From an uncultured Solirubrobacteraceae bacterium (GTDB lineage Bacteria; Actinomycetota; Thermoleophilia; Solirubrobacterales; Solirubrobacteraceae), in assembly GCA_902806205.1 (NCBI GenBank), contig CADCVR010000053.1, forward strand, positions 1 through 64,000: a stretch of 64,000 bases of DNA, in the 5' to 3' direction. Made by a program: the position numbers and the translations under genes. Positions 1-9,258 of this stretch are shown piece after piece. The notes under the pieces are model-generated. The model had not been told where the DNA came from. It saw nothing but the letters and a program-made list of their open reading frames with translations, and ran no database searches. How positions within the stretch are numbered: position 1 is the stretch's first letter; each line of letters opens with the position of its first letter.

Positions 1-55
1 CCTCGACGAGGAGGACGCGCAGCGGGGCGGACGTGTCCGGATCGACCGGCTCCAT
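1..55 (-). CDS. Partial CDS, start of a possible response-regulator receiver protein
   Basis: Only the first 18 codons lie in the window, read leftwards from an ATG at 55. They end in RVLLVE, which is how many CheY-like receiver domains begin just before their acidic pocket. A strong purine-rich ribosome-binding site (GGAGGAGGGAG) lies about 7 bases upstream of the ATG, which is the main reason to believe the gene. It is divergent from purB. The receiver assignment rests on very few residues. Confidence 0.45.
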   Translation of the reverse strand, partial: MEPVDPDTSAPLRVLLVE

Positions 56-147
56 CGCGCACTCCCTCCTCCCGTCGGTGCAGAAACGGTAGTCGGCCCG
101 CCCGCGGGTGCCGTCCTCGGCTGCGTCCCTGCTCCCGGGGGTGCCCG

Positions 148-153
148 TAGGCT
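148..153 (+). promoter_or_regulatory. -10-like element of a probable leaderless purB promoter
   Basis: TAGGCT lies 7 bases before the purB GTG. The same TANNNT-to-start spacing (6-9 bases) recurs in front of several genes in this window that lack a Shine-Dalgarno sequence. In actinobacteria this arrangement typically makes the transcript begin at the start codon. Confidence 0.45.
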
Positions 154-160
154 CGCCCGG

Positions 161-1591
161 GTGAGTGCCGCGATGGTCCCGAACGTGCTCGCCGCCCGGT
201 ACGCCTCCCCGCAGCTGACCGCGCTGTGGTCGCCGGAGCGCAAGGTCGCCCTGGAGCGCGGGCTCTGGATCGCCGTGCTCGCCGCGCAGCGGGAGCTCGG
301 CGTCGACGTGCCCGACGGCGTCATCGAGGACTACCGCGCGGTGGTCGACGACGTCGACCTGGCGTCGATCGCCGCCCGCGAGCGCGTCACCCGCCACGAC
401 GTCAAGGCGCGCATCGAGGAGTTCGACGCGCTCGCCGGCCACCAGCACGCCCACAAGGGCATGACCAGCCGCGACCTCACCGAGAACGTCGAGCAGCTGC
501 AGATCCGCGACTCGCTGCGCCTCGTCGCCGACAAGACCGTCGCCGTGCTCGCCCGGCTGGCCCGCCGCGCCGGCGAGTACGGCGAGCTCGTCATGGCCGG
601 GCGCAGCCACAACGTCGCCGCGCAGGCCACGACGCTGGGCAAGCGCTTCGCCACCGCCGCCGACGAGACCCTCGTGGCCCACCGGCGGCTCGTCGAGCTG
701 ATCGAGCGCTACCCGCTGCGCGGCATCAAGGGGCCGGTCGGCACGGCGCAGGACATGCTCGGGCTGCTCGGTGGGGACGCCGACAAGCTCGCGGAGCTGG
801 AGCGCCGGGTCGCCGCGCACCTGGGCTTCGGCGAGGTGCTCACCAGCGTCGGGCAGGTCTACCCCCGCTCGCTGGACCACGACGTGCTCTCCGCGCTCGT
901 GCAGCTCGCCGCCGGGCCGTCGTCGCTGGCCACCACCATCCGGCTCATGGCCGGCCAGGAGCTGGTCACCGAGGGCTTCCGCGCCGGGCAGGTCGGCTCC
1001 AGCGCGATGCCGCACAAGATGAACACCCGGTCGTGCGAGCGGGTCAACGGGCTCGCGGTGGTGCTGCGGGGCAACGCGGCGATGGTCGCCGAGCTCGCCG
1101 GCGCCCAGTGGAACGAGGGCGACGTCTCCGACTCCGTCGTGCGCCGCGTCGCCCTGCCCGACGCCTTCTTCGCGATCGACGGGCTGCTCGAGACGATCCT
1201 CACCGTGCTCGACGAGTTCGGCGCCTACCCGGCGGTGATCGCCCGCGAGCTCGACCGGTACCTGCCGTTCCTCGCGACGACGTCGGTCCTGATGGCCGCG
1301 GTGCGGGCCGGGGTGGGGCGCGAGACCGCGCACGAGGCGATCAAGGAGCACGCGATCGCGGCCGCCCTGGCGATGCGCGAGCAGGGCGCGGCCGAGAACG
1401 ACCTTGTCGCCCGCCTGGCCGCCGACGAGCGCCTCGACCTGCCGCCCGGCGCCCTCGACAGGTTGCTCGAGAAGCCGCTGCGCTTCACGGGCGCGGCCAC
1501 GACGCAGGTCGCAGCCGTCGGCCGGCGGGTCGCCGCGCTCGTCGCGGAGCACCCCGCCGCCGCGGCGTACATGCCCGACGCGATTCTCTAG
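161..1591 (+). CDS. purB: Adenylosuccinate lyase
   Basis: The 476-residue protein has the usual family length. The fumarase/aspartase superfamily signature GSSAMPHKMN sits near residues 279-288, and the GRSHNVAAQATT segment with its catalytic-type His is near residue 150. The enzyme cleaves SAICAR to AICAR and adenylosuccinate to AMP, releasing fumarate in the cytoplasm. It starts with GTG, has no Shine-Dalgarno sequence, and TAGGCT lies 7 bases upstream, so it is probably leaderless. It stands about 3.5 kb upstream of purC-S-Q-L on the same strand, separated by unrelated genes. Confidence 0.95.
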   Translation: MSAAMVPNVLAARYASPQLTALWSPERKVALERGLWIAVLAAQRELGVDVPDGVIEDYRAVVDDVDLASIAARERVTRHDVKARIEEFDALAGHQHAHKGMTSRDLTENVEQLQIRDSLRLVADKTVAVLARLARRAGEYGELVMAGRSHNVAAQATTLGKRFATAADETLVAHRRLVELIERYPLRGIKGPVGTAQDMLGLLGGDADKLAELERRVAAHLGFGEVLTSVGQVYPRSLDHDVLSALVQLAAGPSSLATTIRLMAGQELVTEGFRAGQVGSSAMPHKMNTRSCERVNGLAVVLRGNAAMVAELAGAQWNEGDVSDSVVRRVALPDAFFAIDGLLETILTVLDEFGAYPAVIARELDRYLPFLATTSVLMAAVRAGVGRETAHEAIKEHAIAAALAMREQGAAENDLVARLAADERLDLPPGALDRLLEKPLRFTGAATTQVAAVGRRVAALVAEHPAAAAYMPDAIL

Positions 1592-1724
1592 AAGTTCGAC
1601 CGGCCCGTAGGCCCTGGCCGTGGCCTCGGTGGACCGGTTCCGGTTGCCGGCGAGCACACGACAGTCACATCCTCGGGCTCGAATGTCGCCAGCCTTGGGT
1701 GACCACATCGACTCGGAGGCGAAT

Positions 1725-3209
1725 ATGCAGACCCGAAGGACGTTCCTTCGCCGCGGCGCGGTCACCGCCGGCGGCGCGCTGGCCCTCAGCCCCGCGGCCG
1801 CCCTGGCCAAGCCCGGCGGACAGGCCGGCTACGGACCCCTGATCGAGGACCGGGCCGGGTTGCTCGACCTGCCCCGCGGCTTCCGCTACCGGGTCGTGCA
1901 GAAGGTGGGCGACACGCTGTCCAACGGCGCGCCGGTGCCGGGCGCCTTCGACGGGATGGTGGCCTTCGACGGCCCGCGGAACGCGACGGTGCTCGTCCGC
2001 AACCACGAGATCCGCACCGCCGGCGCCGAGAGGCCGCCGGTGCAGGGGAGGAACCCGTACGACCCGGCCGCCGACGGCGGCACGACGGCGGTGGTGGTCG
2101 GACCCAACCGCAAGGTGGCCGAGTCCTACGTCTCCTCGTCGGGCACGAAGGTCAACTGCGCAGGCGGCGGCACGCCGTGGGGCACGTGGCTCACGTGTGA
2201 GGAGACCCAGGACACCGGTCACGGCTTCGTCTTCGAGGTCGATCCCCTCAGCCCGGAGGACACGCGCTCCAAGACGCCGATCAGGGCCATGGGCTTCTTC
2301 TCTCACGAGGCGGTCGACATCGACCCCCGCACGGGCATCGCCTACCTCACCGAGGACGACTTCCGCGGCGCGCAGGTGCCGGCCGATCAGGAGCGGCCGA
2401 CCGGGCCCGCGACGGGCCCGACGGCCCGTACGCGCTCGAGCTTCCTCTTCCGCTACCTGCCGAACAACCGGTCCCAGCGGCCAGGAGCGCTGCAGGACGG
2501 CGGCAAGCTGCAGGTGATGACCATCCAGGGACGCCCGCTCTACAACGTGGACCTCGGGAAGACCGGCGAGCGTTTCGGCGTCGTGTGGGTCGACGTCAGG
2601 GCCGAGTCGGCGCACGCCGACGCCCTGGAGCGAGGCGGCGCGCGGTTCCAGCGCTTGGAGGGCTGCCACTTCGCCGGCGGCGCATTCTGGTTCGACGACA
2701 CCTCCGGCGGCGAGAAGCGCTTCGGCCAGGTCTTCCGCCTGATTCCCTCCGGCGACCCGGCCGGCGGCGGAACCGACACGCTCGAGCTCTTCCTCGAGGG
2801 CGACAGCAAGGAGCAGATGGACGCGCCCGACAACCTCAACATCACCCCGTGGGGTGACATCTGGCTGGCCGAGGACGGCGGGGACGGCAACCGCATCGTC
2901 GGCCTCACCCCCAGCGGAGAGAACTACGTTTTCGCGTTCAACCGCCTCAACGACAGCGAGTTCGCGGGGCCGACGTTCTCCCGCGACGGCAGGACGTTCT
3001 TCGTGAACATCCAGGATCCCGGGCACACGTTCGCGATCTGGGGCCCGTGGCCGCGCCGCAACGCCGGTGGCCAGCGGGCGATGGCGGGCGCCCCGCCCAA
3101 GCACCGGTGGGCGCCGAAGGTCTCCGGCGAGCTGCGGGAGTACGCCGCCAAGAACGACGTGTCGCCCTACGAGGCGGCCGCCTACGAGCGCTTGGGGGCG
3201 TTCGCCTGA
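1725..3209 (+). CDS. PhoX-family (DUF839) secreted phosphatase-like protein
   Basis: The 494-residue protein starts at an ATG with GGAGG just upstream, although the frame stays open further 5'. It opens with a twin-arginine signal (TRRTFLRRG), a hydrophobic stretch and an AAALA-type cleavage site, so export by Tat is likely. The body matches PhoX/DUF839 proteins: GFRYRVV near the N-terminus, VRNHE, ACGG-like GTWLTCEE, GFFSHEAVDID, and AEDGGDGNRIVG near the C-terminus. PhoX enzymes are calcium/iron-dependent phosphomonoesterases, but many DUF839 members have no tested substrate. No phosphate-regulation genes are adjacent. Confidence 0.85.
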   Translation: MQTRRTFLRRGAVTAGGALALSPAAALAKPGGQAGYGPLIEDRAGLLDLPRGFRYRVVQKVGDTLSNGAPVPGAFDGMVAFDGPRNATVLVRNHEIRTAGAERPPVQGRNPYDPAADGGTTAVVVGPNRKVAESYVSSSGTKVNCAGGGTPWGTWLTCEETQDTGHGFVFEVDPLSPEDTRSKTPIRAMGFFSHEAVDIDPRTGIAYLTEDDFRGAQVPADQERPTGPATGPTARTRSSFLFRYLPNNRSQRPGALQDGGKLQVMTIQGRPLYNVDLGKTGERFGVVWVDVRAESAHADALERGGARFQRLEGCHFAGGAFWFDDTSGGEKRFGQVFRLIPSGDPAGGGTDTLELFLEGDSKEQMDAPDNLNITPWGDIWLAEDGGDGNRIVGLTPSGENYVFAFNRLNDSEFAGPTFSRDGRTFFVNIQDPGHTFAIWGPWPRRNAGGQRAMAGAPPKHRWAPKVSGELREYAAKNDVSPYEAAAYERLGAFA

Positions 3210-3281
3210 TCGAGCGGTTCCGGCGGGCGGAGGCGCGGAGGCGCCCCGTCCGCCGTCCGCCGTCCGCGGGAGGATTCCGGC

Positions 3282-4283
3282 GTGCTCGAGCAGCGCCGCG
3301 CCTTCACCTACGCCCGCCAGCGCCTCGGGCGCGCCGCCCCCGACGCGGCGACCGCCCTGCGCGACGTGGTCGCGGTCTACTCCTCGCACCCCAGCGCGCC
3401 GCTTGCGCTCGCCGCTCGCAGCGTCGCGATGACCCCGGACGACTTCCGCGCCGTCGCCACGGCCGCCCTGCGGGTTCCGGCGATGCGCGGCTCGATCCAC
3501 CTCATGCCGGCCGCGGCGGCTCGGCGCGCGTTCCGCGCACTCCCGGAGCCCGCTGCCGCACGCGCGGCGCGCCTGCGCGGGTTCGGCATCTCCGAGGAGC
3601 GCTACGCCGAGCTGCGCGCCCTGCTGCTCGACGCGGCGGCCGAGCCGCGCAGCCAGAAGGAGCTCGTGTCCGCGCTCGGTCTCCCGGCCCATGAGGTGAA
3701 GGGGGCGACCGCGGCCCTGACCCGCGAGGGCCTGCTCGTCCGCGTCGGCGCCGCCGGGCTGCGCTCCAACGCCCTCCGCTACGCCGCGTGCACGATCGGG
3801 GAAGCGGATCGCGACGCCGCTCTGAGCTGGCTGGCCGGGGAGTACCTGCGCACCCTGGGGCCCGCCCGGCGCGAGGACCTCGCGTGGTGGCTGGGCGTGC
3901 CCCGCGGGCGCGCCGACGCGGCGCTCGCCGAGCACGCGGTCGTCGACGTCGGCGACGGCCTGCTCCTCCTGGACGAGGACGAGGACGCATTCGCCGAGGC
4001 GCCCGTGCCCGCCGGTGTCGACCTGCTCGGCAAGTGGGACCCGCTGACCATGGGCCACGCGCCGGACGGCCGCACGCGCTGCGGGCTCGACGAGAACTGC
4101 TACGACTTCCGCGGCGACGGCCTGCCCGTCGCACTTGTCGACGGGGTCGCCGCCGGGACGTGGTCGATGACCGCGGAAGGTCGCCGCCTGGCGTTCTCGC
4201 TCGAGCCGTTCGAGACGCCCGGTGCCCGGCTGCGCAAAGCGATCGAGCGACGCGCGGAGGAGGTCAAGGCGCTGCTGGCCTAA
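3282..4283 (+). CDS. Winged-helix DNA-binding domain protein, AlkZ/YcaQ-like
   Basis: This 333-residue protein starts at GTG with GGGAGGA upstream. The AVYSSHPSAPLALAARS and RVPAMRGSIHLMP segments in the N-terminal third, and LLGKWDPLTMGH near residues 246-258, are the landmarks of the winged-helix family that includes the E. coli interstrand-crosslink glycosylase YcaQ (AlkZ). Actinobacterial members are mostly uncharacterised, and a glycosylase role cannot be read from sequence alone. Its stop overlaps the stop of the convergent PPK2 gene by four bases. Confidence 0.75.
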   Translation: MLEQRRAFTYARQRLGRAAPDAATALRDVVAVYSSHPSAPLALAARSVAMTPDDFRAVATAALRVPAMRGSIHLMPAAAARRAFRALPEPAAARAARLRGFGISEERYAELRALLLDAAAEPRSQKELVSALGLPAHEVKGATAALTREGLLVRVGAAGLRSNALRYAACTIGEADRDAALSWLAGEYLRTLGPARREDLAWWLGVPRGRADAALAEHAVVDVGDGLLLLDEDEDAFAEAPVPAGVDLLGKWDPLTMGHAPDGRTRCGLDENCYDFRGDGLPVALVDGVAAGTWSMTAEGRRLAFSLEPFETPGARLRKAIERRAEEVKALLA

Positions 4284-5098
4284 TCGATCGTGACGTCCTC
4301 GAGGCCGTCGGGCGCCGGCGGATACCGGGGGTCCATGTCTTGGAGGGTCTGGGTCAGCACCGTGAGGATCGCCCAGTCGCGGTACCACTTGCGGTCGGCG
4401 GGGATGACGTACCACGGCGCCTTGTCGGTGGTCGTCTGGGCGATCGCGTCGCGGAACGCGGCCTGGTACTCCGACCAGCGCTTGCGCTCGTCGAGGTCGC
4501 CGAGCTCGAACTTCCAGTGCTTGGCCGGGTCCTCGAGGCGCGACTGCAGCCGCTCGGCCTGCTCCTCGGAGGAGATGTGGAGGTAGAACTTCACGACGCG
4601 GGTGCCCGCGTCCGCGAGGTTCGCCTCGAACGCGCGGATGTGCCCGTAACGTGCCTTCACCACCTTCGCCGGCACGAGGTCGTGTACCCGCGCGACGAGC
4701 ACGTCCTCGTAGTGGGAGCGGTTGAAGACGGCGATCTGGCCCTTGCCGGGCGTCGCGCGGTGGATCCGCCAGAGGAAGTCGTGCGCGAGCTGCTCCTCGG
4801 TCGGCGCCTTGAAGGACGTGACGGTGACCCCCTGAGGGTTCACACCGGAGAACACGTTGCGGATCGCGCCGTCCTTGCCGCCGGTGTCCATGGCCTGGAG
4901 CACGACGAGCAGGCTCTGGCCCGATTCGGCGTACAGACGGGCCTGCTGCTCGACGAGCATCGTCCGCAGCTCGGCACTCGCCTCCCGCGTCTGCCTCTTG
5001 TCACCCGGCGCGTCGTCGGTGGAGCGCGTGTCGATGTTCGACAGCAGCAGGCGGCTGCCTTTACGCATGCGCCAGCCCTCGGCGGGGTCGGTGGTCAT
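4280..5098 (-). CDS. PPK2-family polyphosphate:nucleotide phosphotransferase
   Basis: The protein is 272 residues from the ATG at 5098; the longer in-frame reading from 5149 would run into purC. The Walker A-like AMDTGGKDGAIRNV, the FNRSHYEDVLVARVH block and YVIPADRKWYRDWA near the C-terminus are diagnostic of PPK2. These enzymes transfer phosphate from polyphosphate to nucleotides or the reverse; the preferred direction and nucleotide cannot be told here. The start lies 43 bases from the divergent purC start, so the two genes share a short promoter region. No Shine-Dalgarno sequence is visible. Confidence 0.9.
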   Translation of the reverse strand: MTTDPAEGWRMRKGSRLLLSNIDTRSTDDAPGDKRQTREASAELRTMLVEQQARLYAESGQSLLVVLQAMDTGGKDGAIRNVFSGVNPQGVTVTSFKAPTEEQLAHDFLWRIHRATPGKGQIAVFNRSHYEDVLVARVHDLVPAKVVKARYGHIRAFEANLADAGTRVVKFYLHISSEEQAERLQSRLEDPAKHWKFELGDLDERKRWSEYQAAFRDAIAQTTTDKAPWYVIPADRKWYRDWAILTVLTQTLQDMDPRYPPAPDGLEDVTID

Positions 5099-5104
5099 CC
5101 GACC

Positions 5105-5110
5105 GTCGTA
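5105..5110 (-). promoter_or_regulatory. -10-like element upstream of PPK2
   Basis: TACGAC on the minus strand lies 6 bases before the PPK2 ATG. It departs from TANNNT at the last base but has the leaderless spacing seen at neighbouring genes. Confidence 0.25.
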
Positions 5111-5127
5111 CCCGGGAAGCCGATCGG

Positions 5128-5133
5128 TAGCCT
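5128..5133 (+). promoter_or_regulatory. -10-like element of a probable leaderless purC promoter
   Basis: TAGCCT lies 8 bases before the purC GTG, with no Shine-Dalgarno sequence between them. It sits back to back with the PPK2 promoter region. Confidence 0.45.
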
Positions 5134-5141
5134 CCGGGCGC

Positions 5142-6026
5142 GTGACCACCGTTGCCGACCTGCCGCTCGTCCACCGTGGAAAGGTCCGGGAGCTCTACGA
5201 CCTGGGCGACGCACTGCTCATGGTCGCCTCTGATCGCATCTCGACCTACGACGTCGTCCACCCGAACCCCATCCCGGGCAAGGGCGCGGTCCTCACGGGT
5301 ATCTCGGCGTTCTGGTTCGAGCGCCTGAAGTCGATCGTGGCCCATCACGTCCTGAGCTACTCCGAGCGGGTCCCGCCGGAGGTCCGCGGCCGCGCGGTCG
5401 TCGTGCGCAAGCTCGAGATGCTGCCCGTGGAGTGCGTCGTGCGCGGGCACATCACCGGCTCGGGCTGGAAGGACTACCAGGCGACGGGCGAGGTCTCCGG
5501 GATCGCGCTGCCCGCGGGCCTGCAGGAGTCCGAGCGGCTGCCCGAGCCGATCTTCACGCCGTCGACCAAGGCGACCGCGGGCCACGACGAGGCCATCGAC
5601 TTCGAGGGCGCGGTGGCCGCGGTCGGCGATCGCGGGCTGATGGAGCGCGCGCGCGACGTCTCGCTGCAGCTCTACTCCACCGCGGCCGAGTACGCCGTCG
5701 CCCGGGGCCTCATCCTGGCCGACACGAAGTTCGAGCTCGGGCTGGACGACGGCGGCGGACTCGTGCTGGGCGACGAGGCGCTCACGCCCGACTCCTCGCG
5801 GTACTGGCCCGCCGACGGGTTCGCGGTCGGCCGCGGCCAGCCGAGCTTCGACAAGCAGTACGTGCGCGACTGGGCGGCGGGCTCGGGCTGGGACAAGGCG
5901 CCGCCCGCGCCCGCGCTCCCGGAGGAGATCGTCGCGGGCACGAGCAAGCGCTACGAGGAGGCGTACGCGAAGGTCACCGGAGAGCCGTTCTCGGCGTGGC
6001 TCGAACGGACGGGGGCGGCGGCGTGA
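5142..6026 (+). CDS. purC: SAICAR synthetase
   Basis: The protein is 294 residues from the GTG at 5142. The longer open frame upstream overlaps PPK2 and has no family similarity. It carries the ATP-binding start HRGKVRELYDLGD, then SDRISTYDVV, VRGHITGSGWKDY and SKATAGHDE-like PSTKATAGHDE, and a C-terminal DTKFELGLD. The enzyme joins CAIR and aspartate to make SAICAR in de novo purine synthesis. Its TGA overlaps the purS GTG, the first of several tight junctions that make purC-S-Q-L one operon. Confidence 0.95.
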   Translation: MTTVADLPLVHRGKVRELYDLGDALLMVASDRISTYDVVHPNPIPGKGAVLTGISAFWFERLKSIVAHHVLSYSERVPPEVRGRAVVVRKLEMLPVECVVRGHITGSGWKDYQATGEVSGIALPAGLQESERLPEPIFTPSTKATAGHDEAIDFEGAVAAVGDRGLMERARDVSLQLYSTAAEYAVARGLILADTKFELGLDDGGGLVLGDEALTPDSSRYWPADGFAVGRGQPSFDKQYVRDWAAGSGWDKAPPAPALPEEIVAGTSKRYEEAYAKVTGEPFSAWLERTGAAA

Positions 6027-6244
6027 AGGCGCGCGTGCTCATCCGCCCCAAGGCCGGCATCCTCGACCCGCAGGGCATCGCCGTCGAGCGGGCGCTGCCG
6101 GCGCTCGGCTTCACGGGGGTCTCGCAGGTGCACATCGGCCGGCTGGTGGAGCTCGAGGTGGAGGACTCCTCGCAGCTCGAGCCGATCTGCCGGACGCTGC
6201 TGGCCAACCCGCTGATCGAGGACTACGAGATCCAGGAGCCCTGA
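6023..6244 (+). CDS. purS: Phosphoribosylformylglycinamidine synthase subunit PurS
   Basis: This 73-residue protein starts at a GTG overlapping the purC stop (GTGA). Its beta-alpha-beta PurS fold is recognisable from ARVLIRPKAGILDPQG, VHIGRLVELEV and the end NPLIEDYEI. PurS bridges PurQ and PurL in the three-part FGAM synthase of Gram-positive bacteria. The gene is short, but its place between purC and purQ makes the call secure. Only one base separates its stop from the purQ start. Confidence 0.93.
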   Translation: MKARVLIRPKAGILDPQGIAVERALPALGFTGVSQVHIGRLVELEVEDSSQLEPICRTLLANPLIEDYEIQEP

Positions 6245-6245
6245 C

Positions 6246-6923
6246 GTGAGGTTCGGCGTCGTGCAGTTCCCCGGCACCTGCGACGACCGCGACGCGGTTC
6301 TGGCGTGCGAGCGCGTCGATGGCGCGGAGGCTGTGCTGCTGTGGCACGGCGAGCGGTCGCTGGACGGCATCGACGCCGTGGTCGTCCCGGGCGGCTTCTC
6401 CTACGGGGACTACCTGCGCGTGGGGGCGATCGCGCGCTTCAGTCCGATGATGGAGTCCGTGATCGCGTTCGCCTCAGCGGGCGGCAGCGTGCTCGGAATC
6501 TGCAACGGGTTTCAGGTGCTCTGCGAGGCCGGCCTGCTTCCCGGCGCGCTCCTGCCCAACGTCGGCCTCCGCTTCGTGTGCCGTCAGGTCGCGGTCGAGG
6601 TGGTCAACGCGGACACCCGCTTCACGCGTGCGTGCGCCCCGGGACAGGTCCTCTCGATTCCCGTCAAGCACACGACGGGGCGCTACTACGCGCCGGAGGT
6701 GGAACTCGAGAGCATGCAGGCACACGGGCAGATCGTCCTGCGTTATGCCCCGGATGGCAACCCGAACGGATCGTCGAACGACATCGCCGGGGTGATGAAC
6801 GCGGGCCAGAACGTGATGGGGCTCATGCCGCACCCCGAGCACGCGGTCGACGAGCTGACGGGCTCGGTCGACGGACTGACCCTCTTTGCCTCCATGGCTC
6901 TGGGGGCCCCGGCCCGTGCCTGA
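6246..6923 (+). CDS. purQ: FGAM synthase glutaminase subunit PurQ
   Basis: This 225-residue class I glutamine amidotransferase has the nucleophile Cys in GICNGFQVLCEAG (near residue 87) and the catalytic His/Glu in MPHPEHA near residue 198. VPGGFSYGDYLR near residue 43 is also typical. It releases ammonia from glutamine and passes it to PurL, which converts FGAR to FGAM. It starts at GTG one base after the purS stop, and its last 8 bases overlap the likely purL start. Confidence 0.95.
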   Translation: MRFGVVQFPGTCDDRDAVLACERVDGAEAVLLWHGERSLDGIDAVVVPGGFSYGDYLRVGAIARFSPMMESVIAFASAGGSVLGICNGFQVLCEAGLLPGALLPNVGLRFVCRQVAVEVVNADTRFTRACAPGQVLSIPVKHTTGRYYAPEVELESMQAHGQIVLRYAPDGNPNGSSNDIAGVMNAGQNVMGLMPHPEHAVDELTGSVDGLTLFASMALGAPARA

Positions 6924-9144
6924 CGCCACGCTGCCGACCGTCGAGGACGCCGTCGCACTCGGGCTCACCGGCGAGGAGTACGCCGAAGTCGTCGCCAAGC
7001 TGGGCCGTCCGCCCGGCCAGGTGGAGCTCGCGATGTTCTCGCTCATGTGGAGCGAGCACTGCGCCTACAAGCACTCCAAGAAGCTCTTGCGCACGCTGCC
7101 GACCGAGGGCGCCGCGGTCTTCATGGGGCCGGGCGAGAACGCGGGCGCGGTCCGCGTCTCCGGCGGGCTCGTGTGTGCCTTCAAGGTCGAGTCGCACAAC
7201 CACCCGTCGGCGGTCGAGCCCTTCCAGGGCGCGGCCACCGGGGTCGGCGGGATCCTGCGTGACATTTTCGCGCTCGGGGCGCGACCGGTCGCGATCCTCG
7301 ACTCGCTGCGCTTCGGGGAGCCCGACTCGTCGCGCACGCGGTACCTGCTCGATCGCGCCGTGGCCGGCATCGGGCACTACGGCAACTCGATCGGGGTGCC
7401 GACGATCGGCGGCGAGCTGTACTTCGAGGGGCCCTACGAGACGAACTGCCTGGTCAACGCGATGGCGCTCGGGCTCGCCGAGCCCGGCCGCATGATCAAG
7501 TCCGCGGCCGTCGGGGTGGGCAACGCGCTGGTGCTCTTCGGCGCTTCGACCGGCCGCGACGGGATCGGCGGAGCCTCGGTCCTGGCCTCCGCGGAGTTCG
7601 GCTCCGACGACGCGGACAAGCGGCCGTCGGTGCAGGTCGGCGACCCGTTTGCGGAGAAGAAGCTCCTGGAGTGCTCGCTCGAACTGCTGGAGCGCGGCCT
7701 GCTTGCGTCGCTGCAGGATCTCGGAGCGGCGGGGCTCACCTCGGCGGCGTCGGAGATGGCCTCCAAGGGGGAGGTCGGACTGGAGATCGACGTCGATGCG
7801 GTGCCTCTGCGGGAGGCCGACATGGAGCCCTTCGAGACGATGGTCTCCGAGTCGCAGGAGCGGATGCTCTGTGTGTGCGAGCCGTCGCGCGTCGCCGAGG
7901 TGCTCTCCGTATGCGAGAAGTGGGAGGTGCACGGCACCGCGATCGGCACGGTCATCCCCGAGCGCGTCATGCGGATCCTCCAGGGCGGCTCGACGGTCGG
8001 CGAGATGCCGGTCGAGGCGCTCGTCGACGAATGTCCGCTCTACGACCTCGCGCCCTCCAAACCCGTGGGACCGTTGTACCCCGCTCCCCCTGCCGTGCTC
8101 TCGGGCGACGCGGGGCTGCGCGCGACGCTGCTCGCCTTGCTCGGATCGCCGAACCTCGCGTCGCGGCTGCCGCTCTTCGAGCAGTACGACTGCATCGTGC
8201 AGTCGCGCACGGTGCGCCGCCCGGGGCAGGCCGACGCGGCGGTGCTCCAGCTCCCGGACGGAAGCGCGCTCGCCGCGTCGATCGACTGCAACGGGCGCCG
8301 CGTGGCGTGCGATCCCTACGTCGGCACGGTGGAGGCGGCGCTCGAGTGCGCCGCCAACCTCGCGTGCGTCGGGGCCGAGCCGCTGGGTGCGACGAACAAC
8401 CTGAACTTCGGCAATCCCGAGCGGCCCGAGGTCGCCTGGCAGCTCACCGAGGCGGTGCGGGGGCTCGGCGACGCGTGCCGCGCGCTCGACGCACCGATCG
8501 TCGGCGGGAACGTCTCCCTGTACAACGAGACCCGCCCCCCCGTCGACGGCCCGAGCTCACCGGCGTCTGAAGGTGGGCCCATCTACCCGACGCCCGTGGT
8601 CGGGATGGTGGGAGCGCTGCCCAGCGCCGCCGGCGCCGGGCGCCTCGGCTTCCTCCGCGCGGGCGACGCGATCGCGCTCGCCGGGTGGAACGTCACGCCG
8701 TCGCTCGAGGGCTCCGAGCTCGCGAAGCTCCGGGGCGACGAGCTGCCCGACGGCCTGCCGGGCTACGATCTGGCCCACGAGGTCCGGGCACTGGGGGTCC
8801 TCCGCGAGGCGGTGCGCGCCGGCGCGCTGTCGAGCGCACACGACATCGCGGAGGGCGGGCTGCTCGTCGCGATCGCGGAGTGCTGTCTGGCCGGCGGGCT
8901 CGGCGCGGACATGCACGCGATCCCGGCCGACGTCGAGCTCCTGATGGTCTTCGGCGAACGCAAGGGCGGCTTCGTGCTGAGCGGTTCGCTCGCGGCGCTC
9001 GCGGCGCTCGACGTGCCCCTCGACGTCTTCGGCACCGTGGGTGGCGACGCGCTTCGCGTCGGCGTGGAGGGCCGCGAAGCGGTCTCGTGGACGCTGGACG
9101 AGCTCGCCCACGCCCACGCCGCCCTCGGCCCGCTGTTTGCCTAG
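6916..9144 (+). CDS. purL: FGAM synthase large subunit PurL (small-type)
   Basis: The protein is 742 residues from the GTG at 6916, the size of small PurL proteins that need PurS and PurQ. SLMWSEHCAYKHSK near residue 44, the MGPGENAGAV and FKVESHNHPSAVEPF motifs, and a second AIRS-like half with GGNVSLYNET identify it. A TTG 30 bases upstream also opens the frame, but the 8-base overlap with purQ fits the tight spacing of the operon better. No purM or purD follows; the next gene is unrelated. Confidence 0.95.
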   Translation: MPDATLPTVEDAVALGLTGEEYAEVVAKLGRPPGQVELAMFSLMWSEHCAYKHSKKLLRTLPTEGAAVFMGPGENAGAVRVSGGLVCAFKVESHNHPSAVEPFQGAATGVGGILRDIFALGARPVAILDSLRFGEPDSSRTRYLLDRAVAGIGHYGNSIGVPTIGGELYFEGPYETNCLVNAMALGLAEPGRMIKSAAVGVGNALVLFGASTGRDGIGGASVLASAEFGSDDADKRPSVQVGDPFAEKKLLECSLELLERGLLASLQDLGAAGLTSAASEMASKGEVGLEIDVDAVPLREADMEPFETMVSESQERMLCVCEPSRVAEVLSVCEKWEVHGTAIGTVIPERVMRILQGGSTVGEMPVEALVDECPLYDLAPSKPVGPLYPAPPAVLSGDAGLRATLLALLGSPNLASRLPLFEQYDCIVQSRTVRRPGQADAAVLQLPDGSALAASIDCNGRRVACDPYVGTVEAALECAANLACVGAEPLGATNNLNFGNPERPEVAWQLTEAVRGLGDACRALDAPIVGGNVSLYNETRPPVDGPSSPASEGGPIYPTPVVGMVGALPSAAGAGRLGFLRAGDAIALAGWNVTPSLEGSELAKLRGDELPDGLPGYDLAHEVRALGVLREAVRAGALSSAHDIAEGGLLVAIAECCLAGGLGADMHAIPADVELLMVFGERKGGFVLSGSLAALAALDVPLDVFGTVGGDALRVGVEGREAVSWTLDELAHAHAALGPLFA

Positions 9145-9258
9145 AGCAGGGCTTGATCGGGTCGAACGCGTCCTCATGGCGCGCTCGATCGACCAGCGTG
9201 ATCGCACGGGTCACGCACTCTTCACACCCGCCCCTCCGCGGCAGGGGACCGTGGGGTC

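Noticed and set aside
1665-4415. 916-codon open frame on the minus strand across phoX-like and winged-helix genes
   Set aside because: It is the antisense of two well-supported genes. High GC leaves few stops in the complementary frame, and the translation is Arg/Gly/Val-rich without family features.
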